A stretch of 12,799 nucleotides of DNA from Neonectria sp. B-13 (lineage: Eukaryota > Ascomycota > Sordariomycetes > Hypocreales > Nectriaceae): assembly GCA_002682825.1 (NCBI GenBank), contig NOKP01000114.1, positions 893 through 13,691 on the forward strand, given 5' to 3'. Numbering within the stretch: position 1 is the first letter of the stretch; each line of letters begins with the position of its first letter. This document shows, one piece after another, positions 1-8,812 of this stretch. The notes beneath the pieces were generated by a model. The model ran no database searches, was not told the DNA's origin, and saw only the letters and a list, made by a program, of their open reading frames with translations. Position numbers and translations under genes: made by a program.

Positions 1-514
1 GGTGCTGTGAACCTCCTCCTCATCATGATGTTCACATTTTGCGGGTAAGCCCCCAACACCAAAATCACACCATGAGTCTCAACTGACATTGCGTGATAGT
101 GTCCTTGCCGGCCCGGATGCTCTCCCGGGATTCTGGATCTTCATGTACCGCGTCAACCCCTTCACGTACATCATCGAGAGTTTCCTCGGCACCTCCCTCA
201 GCAACGCCCCCATGTACTGCGCGCCCAACGAATTCGTCCGCTTCAGCGCACCCAACGGCTCAACGTGCGCCGAGTATGCCTCCGATTTTATCGCTCAAGC
301 TGGGGGCTACCTCGACGACCCTGAGGCTTCCGACTGTGGATACTGCGCCATGAGCGAGACCAATACCTTCTTGGCCAGTGTCAGCGTCAGCTTCGATAAC
401 AGGTGGAGGGACTTTGGGTTTATGTGGGTTTTCTGCATTTTCAACGTTGCCATGGCTTTCGTATTCTACTGGCTGGCAAGGGTGCCCAAGAACAAGAAGG
501 CCAAGAAGGAGTAG
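1..514 (+). CDS. PDR/CDR-type ABC transporter, C-terminal end (5' partial)
   Basis: This is the last 152 residues of a pleiotropic drug resistance (ABC-G) transporter, a plasma-membrane ATP-driven efflux pump for drugs and other hydrophobic compounds. The reading frame is open from base 1. A 55-bp intron (45-99, GTAAGC donor, GATAG acceptor) joins FTFCG to VLAGP and restores the family signature [20 protein letters not shown]. Visible are the end of a membrane segment (LLLIMMFTFCG), the YRVNPFTY motif, the long last extracellular loop with spaced cysteines (MYC, STC, SDCGYC), the TNTFLASV motif, a final membrane helix (FGFMWVFCIFNVAMAFVFYWLA) and a lysine-rich tail, all in the usual CDR order. 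Both nucleotide-binding domains and most of the membrane domains lie upstream of the window. The TAG stop is at 512-514. Assignment to the family is firm; substrate and exact orthologue cannot be told from this end. Confidence 0.95.
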
Positions 515-1397
515 GACAGAGTAGTGTCTGACTTCAGCGAGGAAGGCAAGGCTTGTCCTTTTGGGGATACAGACAGTGACGACACTGCAAAACAAAACAA
601 GATTGTATCAATCAATAGAGTTCATTTCATATATGGAGGATTTCAATTAGACATTTATCGTAATTAGAGGTAGTCAAGTACCGTGTTCAAATTCGAATGC
701 GCATTAGACATTGCGTTCGCATCAACTTGCTTGGTCTCCCTGCTTTAACCATCCATTCTTATATCCCCCGCTTCCTACTCTATAGAATTAAAAGGCTTGT
801 ATATCCTGTTCAGATGGTTTCCAGAACCGTTCCCTCCTTCCTTCTTCTCGACCACACTGGAAGGACCGGAAGGGGATCCCGCCATGCTTCGTGCGTTGTG
901 TCGTAAGAGAAGTGGTAAGTGGGGGCTTTCTCCGTCATTTCCCAATCCATGGCCATTAGTAGGCAGGGTTGTCAGACATTACGAGTATTCGGTCCATTGA
1001 TGCAGATTCGTGTATTCATGTTGTGTTATGTCCAAATTCTGCCCCTTGGAGGCTTTACTGTTTACGTGCGCAATCTTAGATGACCCCTGCTTGCACGTGA
1101 CAAACACTTGTTCAACAAGGGTCTGCCTGTCTACCCAGATCTATATGCTTGTGAGAAGGTAAGAAGAAAGAGGGATGTTTCTGAGGATGCTTACTGGTGA
1201 CCATTCCTTCGTGTTTGGATCCCGAACGCCAATGACGACGTCAACAGGCCTTCAAACACGACTAGAGCTCACGTTCAACGAGCCTTTGTCGGCTGACTCG
1301 TTACTATGATTGACAACCCAGATGCTGGTTTCATTCAAATCATAGCAGGCACCCAGCGAGTAAGGCTCCCAAAATTTTATAGTCATGATCTTGGACC

Positions 1398-1435
1398 CTA
1401 GGTATTATTCGCGGGCGATTTAAGTTAAATCGCCC
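1398..1435 (-). mobile_element. Candidate Helitron 3' terminus (hairpin plus CTAG)
   Basis: Read on the minus strand, an 11-bp perfect stem (GGGCGATTTAA, one C, TTAAATCGCCC; 1435 down to 1413) is followed after 11 bases by CTAG (1401-1398). Helitrons are known to end in CTRR preceded by a short GC-containing hairpin about 10 bases upstream, and this fits that geometry. The base after CTAG is G, whereas most Helitrons insert before T, which weakens the call. No matching 5' TC end was found. The palindrome itself is certain; its identity as a transposon end is inference. Confidence 0.35.
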
Positions 1436-1508
1436 ACCAAAATGGGGTTGCGGGGTTAACAGATTTATGTTTTACAGCTTTGGCTTAAGCCGAGTCGCTG
1501 ATTGGTGC

Positions 1509-1541
1509 TTGGGGTTAGCTAGCGCCGATTTGGGGTTAGCT
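1509..1541. repeat. Direct repeat of TTGGGGTTAGCT, two copies
   Basis: TTGGGGTTAGCT occurs at 1509-1520 and again at 1530-1541. Related GGGGTT words occur nearby (around 1444-1459, and GGGGGTTAGG near 1580). This lies just internal to the candidate Helitron terminus, so it could be a subterminal repeat of that element. It is not a telomere array, because the unit is not tandem. Confidence 0.6.
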
Positions 1542-2629
1542 TTTTTATTTTTTATTTTTTATTTTATGTGTCGATATGGGGGTTAGGTTTAGGTCGCGGA
1601 CGGTTGTGGGTGGAGTACACAACATGGAGAAATATATGACGACTTAAAAAGAATTAATAGAAAGCCATAAAATGTTTCCCGAGCATAATAGCTAGCTATT
1701 TTATAGAGTTAGTTATGGAATTTAGAAGAAAGGAAGAGGAAATAGGGTGGATAGGAGGGCGGACCCACTGTAAAGTATTGGCTCACGATTAATTCAATGC
1801 GGTATAGCGCGAGGACGGATAGGCTTACCTAGGCTATTTTTTCGCATGGATCGGTCAGAGTTAAGAGATTCGGCCGAAAGAAGCACCCAACCAAGCGTCA
1901 AGGACAGACGACATCACCACTACCCTATAGCTAGTCAAAACATCGCCAACGGGTTCCAAATAAAATGATGGAATAATAGATTCCTTAGGTTATCTTGCAT
2001 AGAGAGTATTCCATCAACTTATGAAGCTATCAGAAGTAGCACTTTTCCCCCGAGAACCTATAACGAAGGCATGTTTAACAGATGGCTGGGCGAATACTTT
2101 GCATTACAAGATGATGATGATTGTTCGGCTTTACTCTCACCCCTAAATCAGAGGTGGTTTTAGGGTCAGGGTCGGGACTGTGTGCAGTAGGACTTAGTGC
2201 AATTCCAAGATGGCGGCCCGACTCGATCCACTAGACAGCTTAATTGGCTGGTTACGAATCGCAGGCAGTGCCAGACCGACACCTCAAGAATCCCTCAACA
2301 CTAATGGCTCCAAGAGTTGGTCTTGCCCATGCCCGCACCTCGACACGCGACTCCTTCAGATTGGACGCGCCAGGTCGTCCTGTCATTTGCACTGCTGAGC
2401 GAATGCTTCATTCATTCGTACGAGTTTATTAGTTCAACGACACTGGCGACCTCGCGAATTTCGCGCGCCGACAGCATGATGCCCGACGCGTTTGGTCTCC
2501 CGTTCCACTTGATGAGCGCGGCGATCAATAGGGGGGCGGGTACCCGTCCTTCTAAAATCGGACGGGGCCGTCCCAACTACTACATTAAGTATAGCGCCTC
2601 CGCTGCCGGACTTCCCAACGCGTCGCCTG

Positions 2630-3877
2630 TCTTACCTGGGGGCTCACTGGATTGACGGCTTTTTGCGCCGGAATGTAAAACCAAGACTCTTAGAGGTGAT
2701 AAGCTCGATATTGCATGTTTCAATGGGGCAACGACTGAGAAAATCAAGGGTTTTCTTTTTCGATTATTGACCATCCCAGAGATCAAAGAGATCCTTAAGG
2801 AAAACCGGTACAGCATGGACAAGCCGGCATTATGGAAGGGCAAGGACATAATCATCTTGTGCTTGGAAGCTCAGATCATAAGAGCACGATGATAAAGAAC
2901 CCGGGCTCACGTTCCTGGATCACAATCGTCGAGTGTATCTCAGCAGACGGCCAGGCCTTGACCCCATTGCTGATCTTCGAAGGAAAGTCTGTTCAACAGC
3001 AATAGTTCCCAGAAGAGCTTGATTTTCTGACCTCTTGGGACTTCACTGCAATTGAAAAAGGCTGGACTAATGACCAGGTTGGCCTCGTATGGCTGAAGAC
3101 CGTTTTTATCCCTCAGACAATACTGAAGAAGGTAGGAGCCAAATGACTCCTTGTTATCGGTGGCCATAGCAGTCACCTTACTGACGATTTCATGTTCGAA
3201 TACTTCATCAATGATATCTATTTCTTATTCCTTATCCCTCATTCTTCTCATGTTCTTTAGCCCCTTGACTTTGCAGTCTTTGGCCCCCCGAAGAACGCCT
3301 ATTGGCGAGAGATTTCCAAGTTATCTGGACTTGATGACTCCACGCAATCAGGCAAGACAACCTTTATCCGCTGTTATCACAAGGCACAAAGGACCGGCTT
3401 CAAATCTATGAACATCCTCGCAGGCTGGAAATTGTCTGGGTTATGGCCAGTCAGCCTGGCGAAGCCCCTATTGAACTCGATGACAAGCAACCAAGAAAAG
3501 CGTCCGGGAACGCCGCCTAAAACGATGGCACAGCCGTCAGAGGCTCTCTTCGTGACGCCTCGATCATCACAGCAGCTAAAACCGCGCTTCAAATCATCCC
3601 CTCGTCGGCTACACTCAATCGATCGATTCGGCTCTTCCTGATGAAGGATGCAAAGGGAGTAGACCATCATAACACTAGATTAGCAGCCCAGGATAAGGAA
3701 TTGCTAGTCCTGAGGCATTATATAGAAGAAGTGAGACTTAAAAAGAGGAAGAAGGTCACATTTGACCCTAATGAGCGATTTGCAAAGGTGCCAGACGTGT
3801 GGAAGGCTCGTCAAGCGATGTTTAAGATGTTGGACCCACCAGGAACGTCAAAAAAAATCTATAAAAATTGGATTTAA
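2630..3877 (+). pseudogene. Decayed pogo/Fot1-like (Tc1-mariner superfamily) transposase
   Basis: The broken frames together read as a fungal pogo/Fot1 transposase with a DDE_1 catalytic domain. In order they give LGAHWIDGFLRR (end of the CENP-B-like DNA-binding region), then FNGATTEKIK, then ENRYSMD (first catalytic Asp, near 2818), then AGIMEGQG, LVLGSS, PGSRSWITIVECISADG and LLIFEGKSVQQQ, then IGGHSSH (second catalytic site), PHSSHVL, PLDFAVFGPPK (third Asp), GWKLSGLWPVSLAKPL, and finally a Lys-rich coiled C-terminus with KKRKKVTFDPNERFA (3641-3877). Lesions: frameshifts near 2672 and 2820 and between about 3600 and 3640; in-frame stops TAG 3003, TGA 3144 and TAG 3258; and the second catalytic Asp, normally DGHSSH, is Gly (3159-3161). 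All three stops are explained by C:G to T:A transitions, as expected for RIP or methylation decay. The N-terminal helix-turn-helix and the terminal inverted repeats could not be found. The element is non-functional. Confidence 0.9.
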
Positions 3878-4954
3878 TGATATGTGCTTTGAATGGCAGC
3901 TAGACTTTCAAATAATGTAAAAATGGCTACTTTCTAGTGTTGTGTTGCTATTCAGTTGGTGCACATCCATAATAGTAATATCCTGAGATGAGCTAGTCAC
4001 GGATACCGGATTGTTTTCTACTCTCTATTTCCTCTTTAGCAGGGAAAGACATAGGGCAGAGAAGGATAAAATGTATCATCTTGGTGGGAGCATCTTATTT
4101 ACTGTTTGATTGAACTTCTGGCCACTTCTTTTGCCGTGCATCGCTATGGTGGATTTATTCTGGGTTTATTTCCCTCTTTCGCCCCCGGCACACCCTCGCG
4201 CGCCCGCGACCGCATTCAATGACAGAGCCATTTGTCAACCCGAACCCTACAAGCACTAGCCTTGACGAAGAAGGGCTGGGGATATGTCTTTTCACTTAAA
4301 AACAGATTGCCATAGGGATGTAAGTTAAGCAATCAACGAGGCGCTCTAGATGTCTTATCAAGCCTTGAGCCCTGGTACGGGGGACCAAGTCGTAACTCTT
4401 ATTACTCTTATTTTCTAACTTCATCAAGTATAGCTGCATTCCAAGTTATGCTCTGTTTGGGGAGTATTTTAGATGCTAGTCTAATTCCTAGTCTCATTAT
4501 ATGATAAAACCTCGGGAAAATAATAAGACACTTGATTTCCGTATATACAAGGCATATCACGGGGTGTAGAATGGAGGGGACATCAACTCTGCGCTGCAGC
4601 TATGAGAGGGACAGGTGCAATGATGCAGCCAATCGTAGGGCTGATCCCATGGTAATTCAATCCTACGGTAACACTTGGGCCATGCTTGGATTTTGTATGG
4701 GCGTAGAGCTCTGATTCTGGGAGAATTGGCTGCGAATAATACCTAGGGCTGGTGATAAACCCTATAGATGTCAGGGATCGATTTATGTAGGACACTGATA
4801 AAATGCAGTAAAATGAATAAATAGCACTGATAAAGTTGCTCGCAAGTCGCCAGCGAAAAGATTCTTTTACATAGATAAATGGAGTCAATAAATATAAGTA
4901 ACAAATGACTGTCTATACCTGTCGCATCTCAAGCCAACCAAGTTTTATCCTTCT
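3878..4954. other. Intergenic region, no gene seen
   Basis: No coding-like frame, tRNA or clear repeat was found. The first part is A/T-rich 3' flank of the transposase relic and may contain its lost right inverted repeat. A C-rich patch lies at about 4181-4210. Short ORFs here show no domain, signal peptide or composition that would support a gene. Confidence 0.6.
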
Positions 4955-5199
4955 ATGGCGCTCAAACTGTCATTGTGTAAGGTAAGACAGTTCCCCTAAC
5001 TTCACTCATCGAACATCAGGGTTTAAGTCATTTGCCAGAGCAAAGCTTATAACCCTTCGTTTTGCAGAGTGACGGAGCAGCTTGTGCCTTTGTCTATGAG
5101 GGAACTCTCCAGCCGTCGCTGTCCACCGTGCCTAACTTGGAAGCCTCAACTAGATGTGAGGATTCTGAGCCAGGAATTCTGCGAGGGAGGTCGGCGTGA
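4955..5199 (+). CDS. Possible two-exon micro-ORF (52 aa), unknown function
   Basis: An ATG at 4955 opens nine codons (MALKLSLCK) ending exactly at a consensus donor AAG|GTAAGA. A CTAAC branch-like site lies at 4996-5000 and the acceptor TTTGCAG ends at 5067. The intron would be 86 bp (4982-5067). The second exon then runs 43 codons in phase (SDGAACAFVYEGTLQPSLST and onward) to TGA at 5197-5199. The product is not recognised and shows no signal peptide or membrane helix. Exon 2 overlaps the 3' end of the NmrA-like CDS on the opposite strand by 50 bases. It could be a small real gene, an antisense transcript, a gene remnant or chance. AG sites at 5018 and 5036 are alternative acceptors. Confidence 0.2.
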
Positions 5200-6070
5200 T
5201 TGGCAGCTTATCATTGTCGAGCTTGGGAAAGTTGAGAGTTCCATCACTGGCGTACAGCTGATAGAAAAGCCCGGTGTAAAGGTGGTAGTTTCGCTTGTCC
5301 CCGTTCTTCCTGGCGTTCAAGGCTTCGGTCTGTAGGTCATGAATTGATCCACGGAAGTCTAGGGTCACCTTAACACGCCGCTCTTGTTCGTAAACCTGAG
5401 CAACCTGTTGTAGAGAATGGGCCCCGGAGCAGACATTCCAGAACCCACCGTGTGCAGCGTCATCCCCCTGGATGACTTCAGCTGTGAAGTCTGCAGCATC
5501 CTGTTCGGTGGTCCAATACCAGATTGTGTGACCTGTGCCCCATATTTTGAAAGACTTAGCGTCTTGGTTCCAGGTCAAAGGCATGTCGGGGCCGACGTGG
5601 CCGTGGCCGAATGTAGAGAAGAGCGTTTCGGCGAAGATGCCAGTGTATATGTAGATCGGCTTTATCTCAGAAGTCATTTCGACTTGGTGTTTGAACGACA
5701 CATAGGCATCATACGCCTCATGCTTGCCCAGCTCGAGCTTGCTCCAGTCGCCGTTCCAGCTGGCAGCGACAAAGATTTTAATCTCAGCTCGCTCGGCGGC
5801 ACGAAGAAGGAGAAGCTGCCCCTCCAGCTGGAGACGAGGGTCCATACCGTAGGCACAGACAACGGCGTCGACACCCTCACAGGCGCGATCCAATGCCTGG
5901 ACGTCATAGTAAGACGAAGAAGTTTCGAATCGTTCCAGCACGGCTGTGTTGTCAGGGGACAACTTGGAGGCATTGCGGCCAAGTCCGCGAACCTGATGCC
6001 CACGGAGGGTCAGGCTTTGGACCAGTTTCTGGCCAATGTTGCCAGTAACTCCGGCGATGAGGACCAGCAT
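5150..6070 (-). CDS. NmrA-like NAD(P)-binding Rossmann-fold protein
   Basis: A single-exon gene of 306 aa, the usual size for NmrA-like/atypical SDR proteins of fungi. These bind NAD(P) and act either as reductases or as redox-sensing regulators in the cytosol. The N-terminus MLVLIAGVTGNIG carries the dinucleotide motif GxxGxxG (G7, G10, G13) on the first beta strand, and GLGRN (R32) ends the second strand, where NADP phosphate is usually bound. Further on are VDAVVCAYG (67-75), KIFVAASWNGDW (98-109) and YVSFK (Y123, K127), which has the SDR YxxxK spacing, so catalysis is possible. The start is the ATG at 6070: the open frame extends 17 codons further but only with non-ATG codons, and the Rossmann strand begins right at this Met with A at -3. 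The stop is TAG at 5152-5150. The gene diverges from the esterase. The specific substrate is unknown; isoflavone-reductase-like or regulatory roles are alternatives within the superfamily. Confidence 0.9.
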   Translation of the reverse strand: MLVLIAGVTGNIGQKLVQSLTLRGHQVRGLGRNASKLSPDNTAVLERFETSSSYYDVQALDRACEGVDAVVCAYGMDPRLQLEGQLLLLRAAERAEIKIFVAASWNGDWSKLELGKHEAYDAYVSFKHQVEMTSEIKPIYIYTGIFAETLFSTFGHGHVGPDMPLTWNQDAKSFKIWGTGHTIWYWTTEQDAADFTAEVIQGDDAAHGGFWNVCSGAHSLQQVAQVYEQERRVKVTLDFRGSIHDLQTEALNARKNGDKRNYHLYTGLFYQLYASDGTLNFPKLDNDKLPITPTSLAEFLAQNPHI

Positions 6071-6206
6071 CTTGGATATATGTCGGCTTGAATCGTGAGG
6101 GCGACTTGAGTTGAGGTGCAAAGGGGGTTTGAGTTGTTTGGAGGATGCGTAGGAATTGTTGTAGGCTGAGATGCAGTTTCTGCGTCCTAGTGCGAACGGA
6201 CCCGGG

Positions 6207-6214
6207 CTTTATAT
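6207..6214 (-). promoter_or_regulatory. TATA-like element for the NmrA-like gene
   Basis: ATATAAAG on the minus strand lies about 137 bp upstream of the ATG at 6070, a reasonable distance for a fungal promoter with a short 5' UTR. It is the best TATA-like match near the gene. No transcript evidence is available. Confidence 0.35.
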
Positions 6215-6698
6215 GTCCGCACAATAGCTCTTCTCGTATCCATCATATCTCTGGGCACTTCACTCGGTGTTTCGTGAATGTCCGTCCAACCTCCGGCGTA
6301 CAAGAGCTGGTCCCTGGATGTTTCGGGGGACCCACTCGCCTAGTTTTCCTTCTCGGACAGATCGCAAAAAGCCCCGTCACGGCTGCGAATTAGCCGACCT
6401 TCAATGCGTTAGCAGCCATACACCATCACGCGCAGCCGCTAAATTTGAGCATCAAGCCACTGACTCTGGGATTAAAAAAAGGTTCTATGCTTCTTGTATT
6501 CCCAATGATAAACATTACACATTTTCCGCTTCTCAAAATGTCCAATGGTCGCAGAGTTAGGTGGCTTTGTGTTGTCCTATCTTGGCCCGCTGTAAGAGAC
6601 CCCTGCTTGAGACACTCTGCTCCTTTCGACGCTCCGGCAGTCGATCTCGTTTAACCCGTCAACCCGAAAGACCCGGATGATCCACCGACTTTCAACAA

Positions 6699-6851
6699 TT
6701 ACGTCTTCAATTTCCCGTTGCTTACCGAGTCAAGCAGTTGAATATCAAAGCGATCTTTGACGACACCACCGATCTGTCGTTCGAAGTACTCCTCAATCCC
6801 CCGTTCACGTCCGAGATGAAGACTTCCTACAGACACGACGGCATTCACCAT
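6699..6851 (-). CDS. Small ORF (50 aa), possible gene remnant
   Basis: An ATG at 6851 opens a 50-codon frame reading MVNAVVSVGSLHLGRERGIE, then EYFERQIGGVVKDRFDIQLL, then DSVSNGKLKT, with TAA at 6701-6699. An in-frame TAG lies two codons upstream of the ATG, so the start cannot move further. Composition is protein-like, with mixed charge and hydrophobic residues, and it differs from the surrounding non-coding DNA. I do not recognise it. A GTAAGC donor-like sequence sits inside the frame near the end, so it may be one exon of a lost gene. The plus strand of the same bases is also open, so it may be chance. Low confidence. Confidence 0.2.
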   Translation of the reverse strand: MVNAVVSVGSLHLGRERGIEEYFERQIGGVVKDRFDIQLLDSVSNGKLKT

Positions 6852-6957
6852 CGGCTAACGACTCGTTAATTTTAAGGATACAATAGGAATGGGATCTTTT
6901 AACTAGTCTAGTCATAGAATGTCCGGCGCTAATTTACCCGCCAAGGCTAAGAGAAGC

Positions 6958-6964
6958 ATAAATA
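6958..6964 (+). promoter_or_regulatory. TATA-like element for the carboxylesterase
   Basis: ATAAATA lies 73-79 bp upstream of the esterase ATG at 7037 and is followed by a CT-rich stretch and a strong AACCATGG start context. The arrangement fits a fungal core promoter, though the match to TATA is only approximate. Confidence 0.35.
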
Positions 6965-7036
6965 GCGAGGCATGGTTGATCAAAGGATCCCATCCGTTCT
7001 TTCTCCCAACCTCCTTCATATTTTCTCTTCGTAACC

Positions 7037-8732
7037 ATGGTTGCCTCCAGGCTTGTTCTTGCCTTGGTGTTTCACTGGATAACCACCCTCAGCCATGCCT
7101 TTCCTCTCCAAGCTGGAGATCTGTTACGCCCTTCTGTTGCCCTGAATGAGGGCATAGTTGTGGGCACAACGAGCCGGGTTCCTTCGGATTCCCACCTAAT
7201 GGTAAACAAATTCCTGGGTGTTCCCTTTGCGAAATCTCCTCCTCTGCGCTTCATGCCTCCAGAGGATCCGACACCCCGGAACTCCTCCTGGGATGCAACC
7301 TATTTCCGGCCTTCCTGCTTTCAGCATTTCCCAAGTAACATTCCTATCCCCTCCGCCCAAACACCGGTGCCATTGTTTCCAGCATCTGTTAACACCTCGA
7401 TAGCTGAGGATTTCAGGAAAATCTTCAACCATCCGCCACTCCCCGAGAGCGAGGATTGCCTGTACCTCAACGTATTTACCCCTCCGACTGCACCTCCAAA
7501 GAATGGGTTTCCAGTGCTCTTCTGGATTCACGGAGGCAGCTTTCAACTAGGTTCAGCTCGGGCGCCAGACTATGATGGCTCGTCCATCGCTGCGAATCAG
7601 GGACTGATTGTTATCACTATCAACTATCGGGCGAATGGTTAGGCATTCTACGCTGTATGTTCAAAGATGATGGGGCTAACGAGACTTATTAGTATTCGGC
7701 TTTCCTGCCTCGCCGGATATCCCACTAGAGCAGCGCAACGTTGGATTGATGGACCAGCGAAAAGCTCTATCCTGGGTAAACAAGAACATCCGCGCTTTTG
7801 GAGGGGATCCGTCAGGAGTTGCTATTTTCGGCGAGTCTGCTGGAGCGTACTCCGTTAAGCAGTTGCTCATTAATCCTCCTTCGCCCTCACAATTCCGCGC
7901 TGCCATCATTCAAAGCCAGGCTTTTGGCCCAGATGGTGACAATAAAGAAGCCTGGACGACTCTGGCCGATGAACTCGGGTGTAATAAGTCATCTTTCAAC
8001 CAAACAGAGCTTGAATGCGTCGCCAGAGCCCCCGCTGAGCTTATTCTCCAAGTCCTGAAGAAACGCAGCTTGCAATTTACTCCAATCGTCGACAATATTA
8101 CAAACGGGCCTTCTTTTCAGCAGGCAGCTAACCAACGCCACGCCGCCAAAGTCCCCATACTAATTGGGTCCAACGGCGACGAGGGATCAATTCTAACCAC
8201 GGTCATGCCGCCGCCAGAGGTATTGCTAAATGGGATATTTGGAAATAACACCGCCTCAATGGACCTAGCACGCTCCATGTACCCTGAAGAGTTGACGGAG
8301 ACAGAGCTAAAGTCTATAATCACCACCGATTACACGTACACTTGCACAACTTCCGCTATTGCCCATACGGCTATGGACTCAGGCCAGAAGGTCTGGCGCT
8401 ACTACTTTGACGCGAGTTTCCCGAACAATCAGCCGATATCGGGAGCAGGAGCCTGGCATACGTCGGAGATTCCCGTCATTTTTGGAACATACCGTCAAGA
8501 CAGCCAGACTACAATCGGGCAAGTACAGCTCAGCAAGACCATGCAAAAGGCATGGGGTAAGTTTGCTAGGTCTCCGGAAAACGGGCCAGGTTGGCCAAGG
8601 ATTGGTTCAGCAGTCAGAGACCTGAGAATTTTTGACACAAGTCGAGGCGGCTGGGGTCGAGTGGCAAATACCCGGGTTGTGGACGACGTGTGCAAATACT
8701 ATGGCGAAGCTGTTGAGGATAATGGCTTCTAA
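7037..8732 (+). CDS. Secreted type-B carboxylesterase/lipase
   Basis: A complete two-exon gene for a 546-aa alpha/beta-hydrolase of the type-B carboxylesterase family, which hydrolyses carboxylic esters, here outside the cell. The first 21 residues (MVASRLVLALVFHWITTLSHA) look like a signal peptide with cleavage before FPL. Exon 1 is 7037-7637. A 55-bp intron (7638-7692, GTTAGG donor, TTATTAG acceptor) joins INYRAN to VFGFPAS, restoring the family block. Exon 2 is 7693-8732. Landmarks: NKFLGVPFAK, EDCLYLNV (139-146), oxyanion HGGSF (165-169), nucleophile elbow GESAG with Ser249, Glu364 in GSNGDEGS and His456 in GAWHTSEIPVIFG. The triad is complete and length is normal for the family. Several NxS/T sites fit glycosylation. 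The start has a strong Kozak-like context. The natural substrate cannot be deduced; lipase, cholinesterase-like or mycotoxin-esterase activity are all possible in this family. Confidence 0.95.
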
Positions 8733-8812
8733 GGAGATGGTATCTGAGCTCGCAACTAAAGCTATGCTGTTGTTGTGAGAAAGTGTATGCTGGGGTCCAG
8801 ACCGGACCCATC

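Larger units (their letters stand above)
515..2629. other. Gene-free intergenic region with repeat debris
   Basis: No open frame here has recognisable protein features or convincing fungal splice structure; the short ORFs read as random sequence. The first 100-200 bases are probably the 3' UTR of the ABC transporter. Apart from the palindrome and direct repeat listed separately, I see a T-rich run with regular A interruptions (about 1541-1565), a 7-bp stem of CCCTAAA/TTTAGGG (2141-2147 with 2159-2165) and a GC-rich stem of CCCGTCC/GGACGGG (2543-2549 with 2560-2566). The stretch just before 2630 may hold the unrecognisable N-terminal part of the decayed transposase. No tRNA or rRNA was seen. 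Confidence 0.6.
6071..7036. promoter_or_regulatory. Shared divergent intergenic region between NmrA-like gene and esterase
   Basis: A 966-bp region separates two divergently transcribed genes, so it must hold both promoters and could allow joint control. It carries a TATA-like element for each gene and a pyrimidine-rich stretch just before the esterase ATG (about 6991-7030), typical of fungal core promoters. Between 6645 and 6690 the word ACCCG recurs. The middle contains a small coding-like island listed separately. I cannot identify a specific regulator-binding site with confidence. Confidence 0.5.

Noticed and set aside
697..1000. Overlapping plus-strand ORFs of 67-69 codons
   Set aside because: Low-quality composition, no domain, no splice structure and mutually overlapping frames in non-coding DNA.
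1509..1590. Telomere-like GGGGTTAG words
   Set aside because: They are scattered and not a tandem TTAGGG array, so there is no evidence of a telomere or interstitial telomere tract.
2580..2855. Minus-strand ORF of 91 codons
   Set aside because: It is the antisense of the transposase relic and shows no recognisable protein features.
3377..3670. Minus-strand ORF of 97 codons
   Set aside because: Antisense to the clearly recognisable C-terminal part of the transposase (GWKLSGLWPVSLAKPL).
5417..6091. Long plus-strand open frame of 224 codons
   Set aside because: It lies antisense within the NmrA-like CDS, has no domain, and the minus-strand frame has an intact Rossmann motif and full family length.
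6071..6121. N-terminal extension of 17 codons for the NmrA-like protein
   Set aside because: The extended frame begins at TTG, with no ATG before 6070, and the Rossmann strand starts exactly at the Met at 6070.
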